Shown: positions 52,301 through 63,300 of the stretch, in pieces
How the letters are laid out: each line of letters starts with the position of its first letter
How positions within the stretch are numbered: position 1 is the stretch's first letter
Assembly: GCF_000524195.1 (NCBI RefSeq)
Contig: NW_020170381.1
Coordinates: 2,648,714-2,712,713, forward strand
Length of the DNA stretch: 64,000 bases
Source of the DNA: Echinococcus granulosus
Taxonomy: Eukaryota; Platyhelminthes; Cestoda; Cyclophyllidea; Taeniidae
Direction of reading: 5' to 3'
Program-made: the position numbers and the translations under genes
Notes under the pieces: model-generated
The model's input: the letters and a program-made list of their open reading frames with translations, nothing else
Told to the model about the DNA's origin: nothing
The model's database searches: none

Positions 52301-55300
52301 TCGCTGCAAACCAGGGGGAACCGTGAATGTTTGATATAAGTACCTAAAAATGCTAATAAATACTTATCTCTGGAATGCTTGTTTGTCACACTAGCAGATT
52401 TACAGTCACCTCTGCAGTATCCCAATGCATTGGGTGCCGTTTTTCTTTTGCACTCACAGTGGGACAAAACCATGCAACTAATGGGACCATGAATTGTGCA
52501 AAACCGTGGCTGCAAATTAGGTTGTTTTTAATGAAAATTTTGCGAATGCCTGGGACATTACTGCTTCGTCAATTCGCAGTTTCTCTGTGCGTACCACCAG
52601 TCTCCCGAATCCGGTTATGTGCTGTTTCCGACCCCTGTTCACTGCAGGCCCCATTTGCATGTTGATCTTTTCTAGTTGTTTTCAGCACTGGATAGCGTCC
52701 TTCCCCTTTACGGTTGTGTTTCCTATGTATAATAGGTTTTTTTTGAGATACCTCATTTACTTAATGTCATTGGCAATCGACTTCTTACTACAGGGCATAT
52801 TAAATGGAATTTTGGGTATTTCTTAGACCTCTGATGGTACATTGTGGTACCTCTGGGGATTTCCACCAATAATAGTCATCGTTTGTCTACATTATTACTA
52901 AAAAGACGTTGGTGTTACATATGTTTATATCGTTTTGTATATTTGGTTGTAGCTCCCCAATTAGTTCATGTTTTATTCCGCGCACTTGGCTTGCAGCACA
53001 CGCCGGCAAACTCGGGAAACTGGGTTCCCTCGGTGCAAACCTAAGTAAGACTCGGCGGTTTTAAGTTTCTCGTTATAACTTCTTTCGTCACCTCTTACGA
53101 AGCACTATAAGTTATGAATTCGCGTGTGTATCGAAGAAAAACCGGAGTCTAAATTTTATAGGTTCCACATTATCTGTTCTTTAACGCTGTGCTCGATCAA
53201 GGCTTGTTGCAATGCTTACTATTAGAATTTTTAAGCTGTAAAATCGAAAGTGAATGGAAGTCGCTTATGAATCGCACAATGGGCTTGTACCATTGTCTGT
53301 TTTGTACCGTTACCATTTCTTTGGTCAGGTGTTATTATTGTGCGTCAGTCCCGATTGAAGGAATTTACATAACTCCGTTTTCGTGCCTTCTGTCTTAAAG
53401 GAGGACTGAATAACGGCAAATCAAAGCCGAGGAGTCACAGTAATCCTACGCTGTATGAAATCCAACCCGTCTTGGTGCTGGTGCACTCAAAGTAGGGCAT
53501 TTCGCGTCTAAACGAAATTGTGGATTTTTATGCTTCATCTTTTTCAATTATTGCTCTAAGCGTGACTCACTTCATGCTGATGCAGGATTACTTTGTAAAT
53601 TAGTTTGGTGTTGCATGGAACTGATTGTAATGGATGCTCACGGCGTTTTATCGTCAATCACACTGTTTGACTCCTTAATTTCATTTTCTTCCATAGCAAA
53701 AGACACCACAACTTTAGCATAAATGCCTATTTAATAAGGAGATTTGTCGTGCGCATAGGAATTTCGCCTCGGCATGACGATGGCGATGTTGACCGCGTTC
53801 CTCGACGCTCCACTTCGTAGAGTACCAAAACGTACGCTCACGAAAGCTGCCTTAAAGTTGGAGCCGAATTTTGTCCACACCAATCCTCCAGGACCGTCAG
53901 AAAACCACACGGGAGCAGATTCAGCTGATTCATCCACTATGGAAACGCCTCCTATAAGCCCCAATGATTTATTGCCAGTAAAGTTCACACAAGTGGCCAT
54001 CTCCGACTGGCTCCCGACAAACCTTTGCAGGACACCGCTTTCCTGGTCAAAAATTGCTGGCCACCTCTGTATGCTTTGCCTCGTTTCAGCTTTTTAGCAA
54101 ATCTCAGAAGTTGACCTCAACTTTATTATGATTTCATGACTTCTATGTGTAAAAGAAGGAAAATGTGTTTTTCCCTTTACAGTAAATGAGCTTCGATTTC
54201 CGTTGTGCAGCCATGTTAGATTTTTTCCTCGCTCAATTTCCCACATATCAGCAAGTAGGAGCGAGGAGCTAGCACTCGGCGCTAGCAACGGTAACGAAGC
54301 CGTGTTACTAACTACTTGTGACTACTTATTTCTCGCATAAATTATCCTTTTGTCTTACTCAGCGGTCTTCCAACCTTTTTAGGGTGCTATTGTGACTCGA
54401 ATCTTGTAACTGGTTTAATTTATAGACAATTTATGTCTTTTGCTACTTGTATTGGAATGAGGCCATCTAGTGTCCAAAAAAAGCTTGTCCAATTTTCGGT
54501 TTAACTTCCTGAAATGGCTTGCCTGCTCGCTAAGTATATGCAACCGTGTTTATGCACGTATTGTAAATCCGAGATTGGCGCCAGTCTACTGGAACTTTCG
54601 TCGTTGTGCTCTGTGCTCTATTTTCTCCCCACTTTGAATCCTCATATTATGGAATACTGATTGAACCTAGTGTGATTTTAGATTTGGGAGAACTTGAACT
54701 TATGAAATTTGTTGCACAGCATTTGAAGAAGGTGCATCAGCGGAGCGTACCATCCTGATGTGGTCTAAATAATTTGATTTCACTGGTGAATCACCAGGCG
54801 ATGATGCATCAAATTTGGGAAGCTCCTTTGTTTCGTATTTTAACAAGGGTTTACGCGTTGCTATTTGTCGAAATAAATGGTGATATAGATGTCACGACCT
54901 TTCAGTAATGTTAAATGCGGGGGATGCAATGGCTCGTTTACACCCCCATCAGCTGGGAAGGGCGTGGTGGCTATTGGGCCATCGGACCTCACATGCGTCA
55001 ACAACAAATGACGGTAAGCTTCAAGGGCTCCCAATTTGTCCTCCGTGCCTTTTGGATTATTTGCTAATTGACCTGCAACGAGGAGTACGTTTTTTATGGC
55101 ACTGTTATGCAAACGGACACATCACCGATTATCCCCAAGTGATTCACCCACTACCCAGCCTACATTTCTAAGGCAGAACTTCATCCCCAAAAGGCTGTGC
55201 TTGCTTGCAGTGGACTGTAGACAGAATTTTTACCTGAAGACCAAATGATTACACCTGATATCCATTTACCTGATACAACTCGAACGTGTGCAAGTAAGAC

Positions 55301-56577
55301 GTGTTTAAAAACAACCAAAACTAGTCACCTAGTAGGAAGAAGGTCTTAATTTTAGCTGGATCGTGTAAGACATCCCACCGTCGCGAAACTGAGCCATGGG
55401 AAACTTTACACTTTCGAATGCCTTACCCTTGTCCTCATCATGCGCATGCCCTGGATATTACTCCCCCACGTGTTGATGGGCACCTTTTCTTGGCACTGGA
55501 CACTCACACGTGAAATAGGCAGTCGGAAAACAAAGTTGTCATCGAATTGAAAGGGGCTAGTGCCAGGTTTTTGCTTTTGGGGACAAAACACTATAGAATT
55601 GGAGTCCGTTAGAAGCTATTGTTTCGTTAAGAAGGTGTTATAGATTTTAATGCTGATTGTTTCAACAGAGAGTGTTAAGGAGCTTCCTGTGGTTACCTAA
55701 TTTTATTGTTAGAAAACGTACGTATTTATATGATTACGCCATTGTGAAGCACAAAACTCCAGAAAATTCTTGCTGATCAGTGTTTTAATTGAATAATCCA
55801 TCTTTGTAACTGGTGGCTAATGTGAAGCAAAATACCTAAACTCTTTGCCACGACCCTGTTTGTAATGTTATGGGGCATCGTTTGCCCGTCTCTAAATAGA
55901 TGATGAGCCGGTCAGCAATCCACCCAAGTATTAAATCTTCTAACTTCAAAATTAGTGCTCCTTGCATCATGTCTCCTGTCCAAGCCTTGTTGCAGACAAA
56001 TTTCTCGTGTAAGGAATATCCCCTTATGGCAAACATTGTAACAGATCAATTTGTACACTACTCGCTGCATGTTTCCGTTGGCGACAAAGAGCAGCCGTCT
56101 ATCACTGTTTCCACAGGCTATTCCTTTATTTTACTCAAGCTTCAATGTTTTCCCAAACCATTGTTTTGTGTGTATTTGCAAAGTGTTGCGCAGGCTTTTT
56201 CGAATTTGTAATAGAACCCATTTCATACTTTAAAGCAAGTATCAAAATCATAAAACCGGTTTTTTGTTTCAAGCGAAATTTGCTCCTTTTTTAAAGCATT
56301 CAAACGCGCCCTCCATGGAACATGCCTCCTCTGTTTCCGATAAAGTCTAGAACTTAGGTCTTATTACTACTACTATTTTGCGCTTATTAACCCCACCTTC
56401 ATACCAAATGTTATCTCGTATGTACATATATTACCTGGCGTATTACAGGGGACGAGTCGCTCGTGCCTTATATTTGGTGTTATAACGCTGACAAGCGGAG
56501 TGGCGGCGCTCCACCTGCCGGAGACTCTCGGCCGCCAGATGCTCGCCTCCTCATTCCAAATCGCTCAGAGGACTTAA
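40146..56577 (+). CDS. SLC22-family organic ion transporter
   Basis: A 12-helix major facilitator carrier of the organic cation/carnitine/anion (SLC22) group, acting in the plasma membrane; the substrate cannot be told from sequence. Exons: 40146-40391, 40424-40735, 40810-40980, 41349-41638, 43278-43412, 47868-47947, 49855-50036, 56449-56577. The CDS is 1545 nt, 514 residues, normal for the family, and all phases agree. Seen directly: N-terminal FDLLLEEIGGFGRFQ, glycosylation site NVT at 59-61, WQLIC before helix 2, the MFS signature GALADRFGRLR (D116, R117, G119, R120), ESTRWLL after helix 6, CGRRK after helix 8, SEAYPTSISN before helix 11, and LPETLG at 495-500. The loop between helices 1 and 2 is short (about 45 residues against roughly 100 in mammals). 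The ATG follows an acceptor (tttatttag, 40116) by 29 nt, so a 5' untranslated intron or trans-splicing is possible. Intron length rises from 32 nt to 6.4 kb. Confidence 0.93.
42400..42860. other. GC-richer patch in SLC22 intron 4
   Basis: This block is GC-richer than the rest of the intron and has overlapping open frames on both strands, but no phase-compatible exon or known motif. It may be a repeat that occurs only once in this window. Confidence 0.35.
46875..47070 (-). mobile_element. Solo LTR, intact ends
   Basis: A 196-bp LTR beginning TGTAGC and ending ATTACA on the plus strand, so TG...CA in both orientations, in SLC22 intron 5. It is the best preserved copy of the TRIM LTR here. I see no clear target-site duplication. 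Confidence 0.8.
47868..47947 (+). CDS. SLC22 exon 6, 80-nt exon
   Basis: Acceptor tactttttag, donor gtaagt, phases 2 and 1. It encodes CGRRKFHSYLQILGG and most of helix 9, filling the gap between exon 5 (ending LSPRLMNT) and exon 7. Too short to appear as an open reading frame on its own. Confidence 0.88.
48432..48531. other. 100-N assembly gap
   Basis: Exactly 100 N within SLC22 intron 6. Flanks do not overlap. Confidence 0.97.
50037..56448. other. SLC22 intron 7, 6.4 kb
   Basis: The largest intron of the transporter. Apart from the candidate cassette exon at 53759-53977 it holds an exon-like minus-strand frame at 54861-55112 and AT-rich sequence. No repeat family from elsewhere in the window recurs in it. 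Confidence 0.5.
53759..53977 (+). CDS. Candidate cassette exon in SLC22 intron 7
   Basis: A 73-codon open stretch lies between acceptor gcgcatag and donor gtaaag, with phase 0 at both ends, which is the phase of the exon 7/exon 8 junction. It encodes a Pro- and Ser-rich segment with an N-glycosylation site (ENHTG) and would enlarge the loop between helices 11 and 12. The pyrimidine tract is weak, and the opposite strand is also open here, so this is speculative. Confidence 0.3.
56449..56577 (+). CDS. SLC22 last exon, helix 12 and LPETLG
   Basis: Acceptor gtattacag, 42 codons and TAA. It encodes IFGVITLTSGVAALHLPETL followed by a short tail ending IAQRT. The phase 0 start agrees with exon 7 (donor gtatgt at 50037). 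Confidence 0.88.
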   Translation, partial: GTSRSCLIFGVITLTSGVAALHLPETLGRQMLASSFQIAQRT

Positions 56578-56676
56578 GCCATTCCTTCCCCCTGCGCCAC
56601 CATCATTACCCTTGTCTTCCGCACCACCCCCTCCCCCCCTCACTTCGACGACTACCCTTTGTTACAGAAGTTGGCT

Positions 56677-56682
56677 AATAAA
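56677..56682 (+). terminator. SLC22 polyadenylation signal AATAAA
   Basis: AATAAA lies 100 nt after the transporter stop codon, the first canonical signal downstream. Confidence 0.7.
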
Positions 56683-56995
56683 GCAATAAGCGCTGTGAAT
56701 TGACAGAATGGCACGCGTTTGCTCGGAGTAGTGAGGTGATTCACCTCCCGTAGGGTTGGGATGACTGATCATTGCGCAAATAAATGTGCGGGCATTAGGT
56801 GGGTGAGGTTGAATGTCATCATCCTGTCCTGAGTTTGATGCCAAGCCCGTGTATTCGAGCCTCTAGGATGTGTAGACTGGATATCGGCAGTAGGGTGAGT
56901 GCACGATTCGCTGGAGTTCAGGAGTCGCTTGAGCGTCGTGCGTCATTCGAGGCCTTTCAACGCATGGTGCATACCCTGATAGGATTTTCCTGGGT

Positions 56996-57001
56996 TTTAT
57001 T
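56996..57001 (-). terminator. Polyadenylation signal of the motif-repeat gene
   Basis: AATAAA on the minus strand, about 105 nt past the stop codon at 57107-57109. It supports that stop as the true 3' end. Confidence 0.55.
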
Positions 57002-57106
57002 CTCCATCCGTATCCTACAGCGAGGCTGACTTAAGTGTACATTTACAAGTGTTTATAGTTTTCCTGGACGCAGCTGTGGGTCAAGTTTAAAACCGTGAGT
57101 TCTGTT

Positions 57107-57321
57107 TTAAAGTTCATGGTTTATATTCTTACAATTTTGGAACCGATGCTCAGCGAAACGTGTGGTCCTGGTGGAACTGGCCAAACTTTGACGAGCTGGA
57201 AGGCTTTCGTCATCCACCGCGGCTGAGGGGTCGGCCGACCCCACCTCGATGGTCACTTCTACTTTCGTTCCCCTGGTTGGAGGAGCTTTAAAAATTGCTT
57301 CCTGTTTCGATGATTCGTATT
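57107..57321 (-). CDS. Motif-repeat gene, probable last exon
   Basis: Open frame to TAA at 57107-57109. With acceptor ttggtag at 57322 it starts in phase 1 and joins the exon at 58630. An alternative acceptor (ctgttcag, exon starting 57328) gives phase 0 and would need another exon between. The tail lacks the motif and contains TKVEVTIEVGSADPS. Placement in this gene is inferred from strand, phase and the polyadenylation signal. Confidence 0.5.
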
Positions 57322-60300
57322 CTACCAACTGAACAGACTAGGCGATTCGCGACTCTCACCCATGGGAAACTCCGTCAGGCGGCGTAACTTGCTTATTCCT
57401 AATGCACAGAAACAGTTACCGTTGCGGCAAAAACTCCTTTTGTGAGGATCGTCCGAGTTGGGAAGCACATAAATTATGGGAACTTTAGACCGGTGGTCCT
57501 TCAAATTGGGAACTGGAATACTTCCCTGGCTAATTTTTCAGAATCTCCTAATTAGCATCGTTGTGGAGTTTTTACGGTTACTACCATTACCCAACGAATG
57601 CTTTCCTTAATCTGAAGTCGAGGTACGTCGAACATTGCTTGATTATTCTCACTCTTCAAAGCAAACCCGACGAGGATATGAAAAGGGGAGCCTATAGGGT
57701 TGGGTACTCGTGATAATAGGAGAACGGGAGTTGCGCATGACTATCGCTACCCAAAGCCGGTATGTATGACCAAGGTGGGAGTGGAATGGAGGCCAAATAC
57801 ACCTGTCTGGCAAGCAAGACCGATTTTCATTATAGCAAAGCCAAGAAGTGATGATTGCAAAGCATAAACACAAAAAATGCAGACATTGTGGACAACGATT
57901 CCGACCACCGAGGGCGTCTGGAGGGCCATTCCGCGCAAGTCAACAAACGGCTCCGGTCAGAATATTATAGGTTCCGCCACTTCCGCCTACAAAAGTGAAA
58001 GTGATACTTATTTAACTAGGTGCTCTATCACCTAATTCAATGCAATCATCAATCAAAATATGTCTGGTTCTAAAAGGCCTGGTTTTAAAGTGAGCTGAAC
58101 GCCTTCTCGTTAAACCTTCACCTTTATTTTTTTTCCCTTTTGAAATGGACGGTTGACGCGCCAGCAAAAGAATCAACATTCATGTGCTTTATTTCAAATG
58201 AAAAACTAACGCTCAGTTCCCAGCCGACTGTTAAATTTCTGGTAAAATAGTTGCCGTTTTTGAAAAAATCCTATTTTGTAGAAATGAGTGCCATTCCCGA
58301 AAACCCGTAACCGGCGTCGCATTGAGCCAGACGATGCGCAGTGCTTACGTGAATCTTGGCATCGTCAGACTCTCCTAATTTTTTATTCCGATCATCTGGC
58401 GATTCACTAAGAATTCTATTGTCAAATGAATTTAGGGACCTTTGACCCATCATTCAAAAATATTTGTCCTCATGATTTCGCCTTGTGGTAAAATATGCAT
58501 ACTGTCCATTTGACGGTGTCAATTTACATAGTTTGGGTCAAGATAAAGACCGTTTTACGAATGTTTAGGGGAAAATTCGGTGTTTTAGGATTAAAACAAA
58601 TAATGCGGTCCATATACACACATGCGCACCTCTGGAGGTGGGTGGAGCGGAACTTTTACGCTCACTTCGCATCTCCTGACAGATCTGATAGGTGTTGCAA
58701 TTCTCGCCGGTCAGAATGTTCCTCGAGTTGTTCGTGTTGGCCGGTTTTCGACGACGTTCCTCTACAGAAATTGAGTAGGTGGAGCCCCGCGAACCCTCGC
58801 CCGTGAGTGGAGAGCTGATGTCTGCAACAAATCCTATTGGCTGGTTTACCTTCAGACATCCCATCATTTCACCGAATGTTTTAGAGTAATAATTAGAAGC
58901 ATCCTGTTTACATAGGTATTTACACTATTTGGGACAGTACCTAGGCTGGGAGTTCATGCTTGTAGGGTGTAGTGTTAGTGGTCCCACACAAACCAAAATC
59001 AGTGAAGAATAAAGATGTTTGATGAGAGCGTAATTCGTGATTTAAAATTTGGAAATGCAATACTTGTTGTACCCCAATTTTGGTTTCCAACGCAACAGAG
59101 TAGGAATAATTAAAAACCTAGGAAGTGATGTAACAGCGAATTCCATTTGATGGGAAATTTCATGAGTATGAATATATTAGATGAAATAGCTTGCCTCGAG
59201 TCTTTGTAGTCTTTTCCTTTTCACCGACCCGATACTTATAATGCTGTGTGTTTTCACCGAGTAGAGGATTGGAGGGCGCTGAAAATGAGCAGTGAAATGC
59301 AACAACAGCTGAAGGTTTAAATAGCTTTTTGCTTCTTCTTGGAGGGTGTGCGTTTTCGCCTATTTTACAATTTATTCAGAAAGAAATTCATAAAAGTCGA
59401 AATTCGGCAGCATGGGTATGCATAGGAATTGTTCCAAAACCGATGCTAGGTTTAAAATTGAAGGTGGACGTTTCGTACCTGTATTCGGACGTGCCGTGAC
59501 ATTGCGCTCAATTGGTGTAATTTTGTAGCTCGGGCGATTTTCACCGGTCACCGTATTGGAATAAACTGACGTAAAGGGAAGAAAAACATCTTTTTACTAT
59601 TAATAATTGCTTCAAACTTTAATTCTATGCAAATCGGCAAGTAAAAACTAGAGCTTTTGTATTCAATTGAAGTTACTACTAGAATCCAACATTTGTGTAG
59701 TTACCTGATTTTATGTTTGTGCAAAATTATACTCTAAAATGCTGCGTCAAGTGGTTGAACTAAGTGGTAAATTTAAGCAATTTTAAATCTCATACTGCAT
59801 AATTCTAGTGATTCGCAATTTCATCGGCAATTTTTTTACTTCGTTGAAAGTGATGACCACTTACTGAACAATGTAATGTGTTATGACTTTAAATCACGGT
59901 TTTGGTAAAGGGACCACTTAGGTGTCCTGCCATTACACCTTCATTGGGTGGGCTGGCCTCCAGGCCATACCAGTAGCCCAAGCAATACTGTATGTCCACA
60001 ATACATCTTCTGCCCGAATACCATATCTTCCTTTGTCTTCAGGGAAGTCTAGAAGCGCTACATTGGTGACAGCGGAAAGCAAACCCGATCTTAAAGGACA
60101 TCTATCCTATTTCTACTGCTGAGTGATTAACCTTAGTAAGGCGGAAGAAGTACATAATTTGCGGGTGGGAGAATCTGTGATGATCCGTAAGAGAAGGGCT
60201 GAAAATGGCGTTTGGCCATAGCAACTACCTTAGTCTTGTGGCTTACAGGAAAGCCATTAACAATTGTAGCGAGCAACACTAGCAGTGAACCATCTGGAAG

Positions 60301-63300
60301 AGTTTGGTACTGAGCTGCCTACCCTACACGTATAAAGGCGTCGAATACGTAAACACGTGATACCTCCTCCACTTCTCGACTAGCTGGATAGAACCCGTAC
60401 AGACAGATACGGTTGGGCAGATCTGAAGCGAGAACAACGTAGCACGAAGGGTTAGGAACGAAACCATCCCTCCACCGAATTGTGTTTAAACCCATCTTTT
60501 GTTACATGACTCTAAATCGAGGCTGGTCTTCCCACGACTAGCGATAGCTGGCTCAAAGGGGGCAAGGGGCTATGTAACACGTTGATTGTTTGTTTAACTC
60601 TCGGTTTTAGTAACGGTCACCTAGGGGCTCCGCTATTGTATCTACGCCTTGCGGCATGACCTCCAGGCGATGCTTGTAGACTCCAGGTCCTTCTGTACGT
60701 TGACGATACATATTTTACCGGAGTACTGTGCCTTCTCTCGTCTACTAAGGAAGTCTTGGGAAGCTGCGTACACACTTTGTGCAACATTACTTGATTTGAA
60801 TGCATTTGTGAGGAATTTGTAAACTTACACGTCTCACTAAATATTGAAAGTCAGCACTAAAAATTAAAATTGCTTTTACTCCTTTACGGCACTCAATTGA
60901 AACCTTGCCCGCGCTACGACTATACATTATTGAAATAGATGTAGGGTAGCTCAATTCACCACTACGAAATACTTACTCACCGTAAGGTTTTGTGGCTCTC
61001 TTCTTTTCCTCCTTTGATATGGTAAAGGCAGTCACATTTTCTCCCGTGAGAGGATTGATTCTCTTGCTCTCCGACCGGGCTCGAACACGCGCTCGTCCTG
61101 TCTTGCTGTTTTCAACATTCACGTCGTATGTGCTGCAGTTCTCCCCTGTTATGGTATTCTTTCCCACCTCTACGCGTATTTAAACAACAACCCTTTATCT
61201 TTAGCGTTTTTTGCGTGACAGGTTATGCATAATTTATTTCTTATGCTCAGTAGGTAAAGACTTTGTTAATGTGTTGATGTAAAAGGCGTCAACTTTCTTT
61301 GCCTTTTCAATTGCATTTCTCGCTAGCGTACGTTGGCCGCACACTACCACGAAATCCAAGTCTCGTTAGCACTGTCACAACCAGCCTTTGGAACCTAAGG
61401 CATATTTGAAAAAGGAATCACTTTGCTTATAACAGGACCAGAAGGCTTTAAATGCTTTTTTAATGATAGCATGGTGTCAGCTTTACACAAGCCATGAGTT
61501 TTCCAGTCTGATCAATATGATTAATGCTTACTAAAACAAATCTTGTAAGTCAGTACCTGAATGTCGTCGAGGTCCGCAAGGCTTCATTTCTTGAGATATG
61601 TCAAAGTTTGTGCAGTTTTCACCGGTGATGACGTTGCGGGCTAAAATTTCAAGTTTGTAATTAAAATTTACTCCCACAGATCCTCCTATCTATTAAGGGT
61701 AATCTTGTCAACTGTGTGCATATTGCTATTTGTCTATTACCCATCCATCAAGTGTAGCACCTCATGGAGTTTGACTATGTATATTTTGACGGCAACTTAC
61801 TGGATCGCGGCGTCTTTGGGGTTAAACAGCCACTTTGCCTCTCCTCTACGGTGATTGCGAATGTTTTCGCGTTTTCTCCCGTCAGAGGATTGCAACGAAC
61901 AGCTAGATTTTACCAAACGCGGCACAGATTTTAATAAATTTCAATAAAAGCTGACAAGCGGAACTGGAAACAGGGATTGCTTTATGGTCGCGGCAGCTTT
62001 TAGCTTTGACGGAAATTATAAAATTTCAGCAAAATTTTGTGTTTGAAGCACTTATTATATGCGCTGCAAATTGGTTAACTGGTAAATTTAATCACTCTCG
62101 AAAGTCGTTTATAATGCTAAGACGTTCTTGACGTAAAATCTAAGCACTTATTTGCACGCCACAATGGATTACAGGGTACCTGTTGAGCTTCGTGCTCTGC
62201 GCGCTCGACCGTTGTACTTCCAGATGGGGTCCCACTCGCGTTCACCGAAATCCCCCTTTCCTGATATGGGGTCCCGCTGAGCTGAAAGGTGGCACGTATG
62301 ACAGCGCTGTTTGGAACTTAATTTCGTGGAAAAAATAGACGTGTCTCCTACATTATTACATTATAGTTTAAAAACGTGTGTTGTAAAACACAAAACACCT
62401 CCTAACCTGTCCATTACATATCGTAAGCTACATAGTAGACGATCCTGGAAGATTAATTCACGACTTGATATACAATCTGATTTACCGATTTCTACGTCCA
62501 TTTTTAATGGCTTCACATTTAGCCGTTTCGAGAGGACAGTCACCTGTCAGTGGCTGTGCCGTTGCAAAAACAACAAGTCGTTTGCCCAGCCCATGACCTT
62601 TGCCTGGAAATTGCGGTCTTCAGTACTAGCTGTAGCAGGACTAGCTAGTCAGATTAACTAACTTAGGTAGCATTCGATTTACAAACTGCATGCTTCCGAT
62701 GTTCGAGTTAAGTATACCCATTCGTCAGTAAAATGTTATGCAATCTCTGAGCATCGAGTATGTGCGAATGTTAAAAGTACGCTGGTGCTGTCAGATTGCA
62801 AGGGAGGGCTTCATGCTAACTACAAATCCTTACGCCCACGAGTAGAACTTTTCCTCGGTCGCGAGGTGCAGCGAAGGGAGTCGACCTCCTCGCCTAAATT
62901 GCCTGTCAGTGCAATCGGGTTGCGAGCTGGAAAGCATTGAAAGATTTGCGCCATTAAGGTTCAAGCAATGCCGAGTACGATGTGGTGAGGCTCGACCTTC
63001 CCACACTGACAAAATCGGAAATTCGACGGCATGCATAACGTTGTGATTGAACAAATTACTAGAAATTTTATTGCTCCCTAGAGGTAAAAGACAGCAATTA
63101 TTAACGCAATCACTTTAATATTGTTAAAATTTGGCAACAGATTGTTTTCGGTCACCAAATTTTGGCAAATCAACTTACTCAAATTGCTATCACCTTTGGT
63201 AGGATTTTTGCCAGTTTTTGGTAGAAGAGCTGCTGTATCTGCATCCCAACTGAGTAAGGTCTTGTTGAAATCTGAAACACGTTTAAAGAAAGTTTGAATG

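Larger units (their letters stand above)
59872..60772 (+). mobile_element. TRIM-like miniature LTR retrotransposon, copy 2
   Basis: Direct repeats of about 191 and 200 bp (59872-60062 and 60573-60772) flank a 510-bp interior. The 5' repeat starts TGTAATG and ends GCTACA; two bases later TGGTGACAGCGGAAAGC begins, a tRNA-primer-like site. A polypurine run aaagggggcaagggg (60555-60569) precedes the 3' repeat, which starts TGTAACACG. The interior matches copy 1 over most of its length but lacks about 200 bp and has no coding frame. It sits antisense in the 1.4-kb intron between exons 60981-61169 and 59479-59565 of the motif-repeat gene. Confidence 0.78.

Noticed and set aside
54861..55112. Minus-strand frame with NPKGTEDKLGALEAYRHLLL, exon-like
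   Set aside because: An acceptor-like gttgcag and a weak donor exist, but no neighbouring exon on this strand could be found and the family is unknown.
56711..56760. Minus-strand frame reading NPTGGESPHYS, similar to the repeat motif
   Set aside because: It lies beyond the proposed stop of the motif-repeat gene and has no phase 1 acceptor and donor; it also overlaps the SLC22 3' untranslated region. Probably chance.
58271..58453. Minus-strand frame ending in a good donor (gtaagc), possible exon of the motif-repeat gene
   Set aside because: No acceptor gives a phase 1 start in the open frame, so it cannot follow the exon at 58630-58821.
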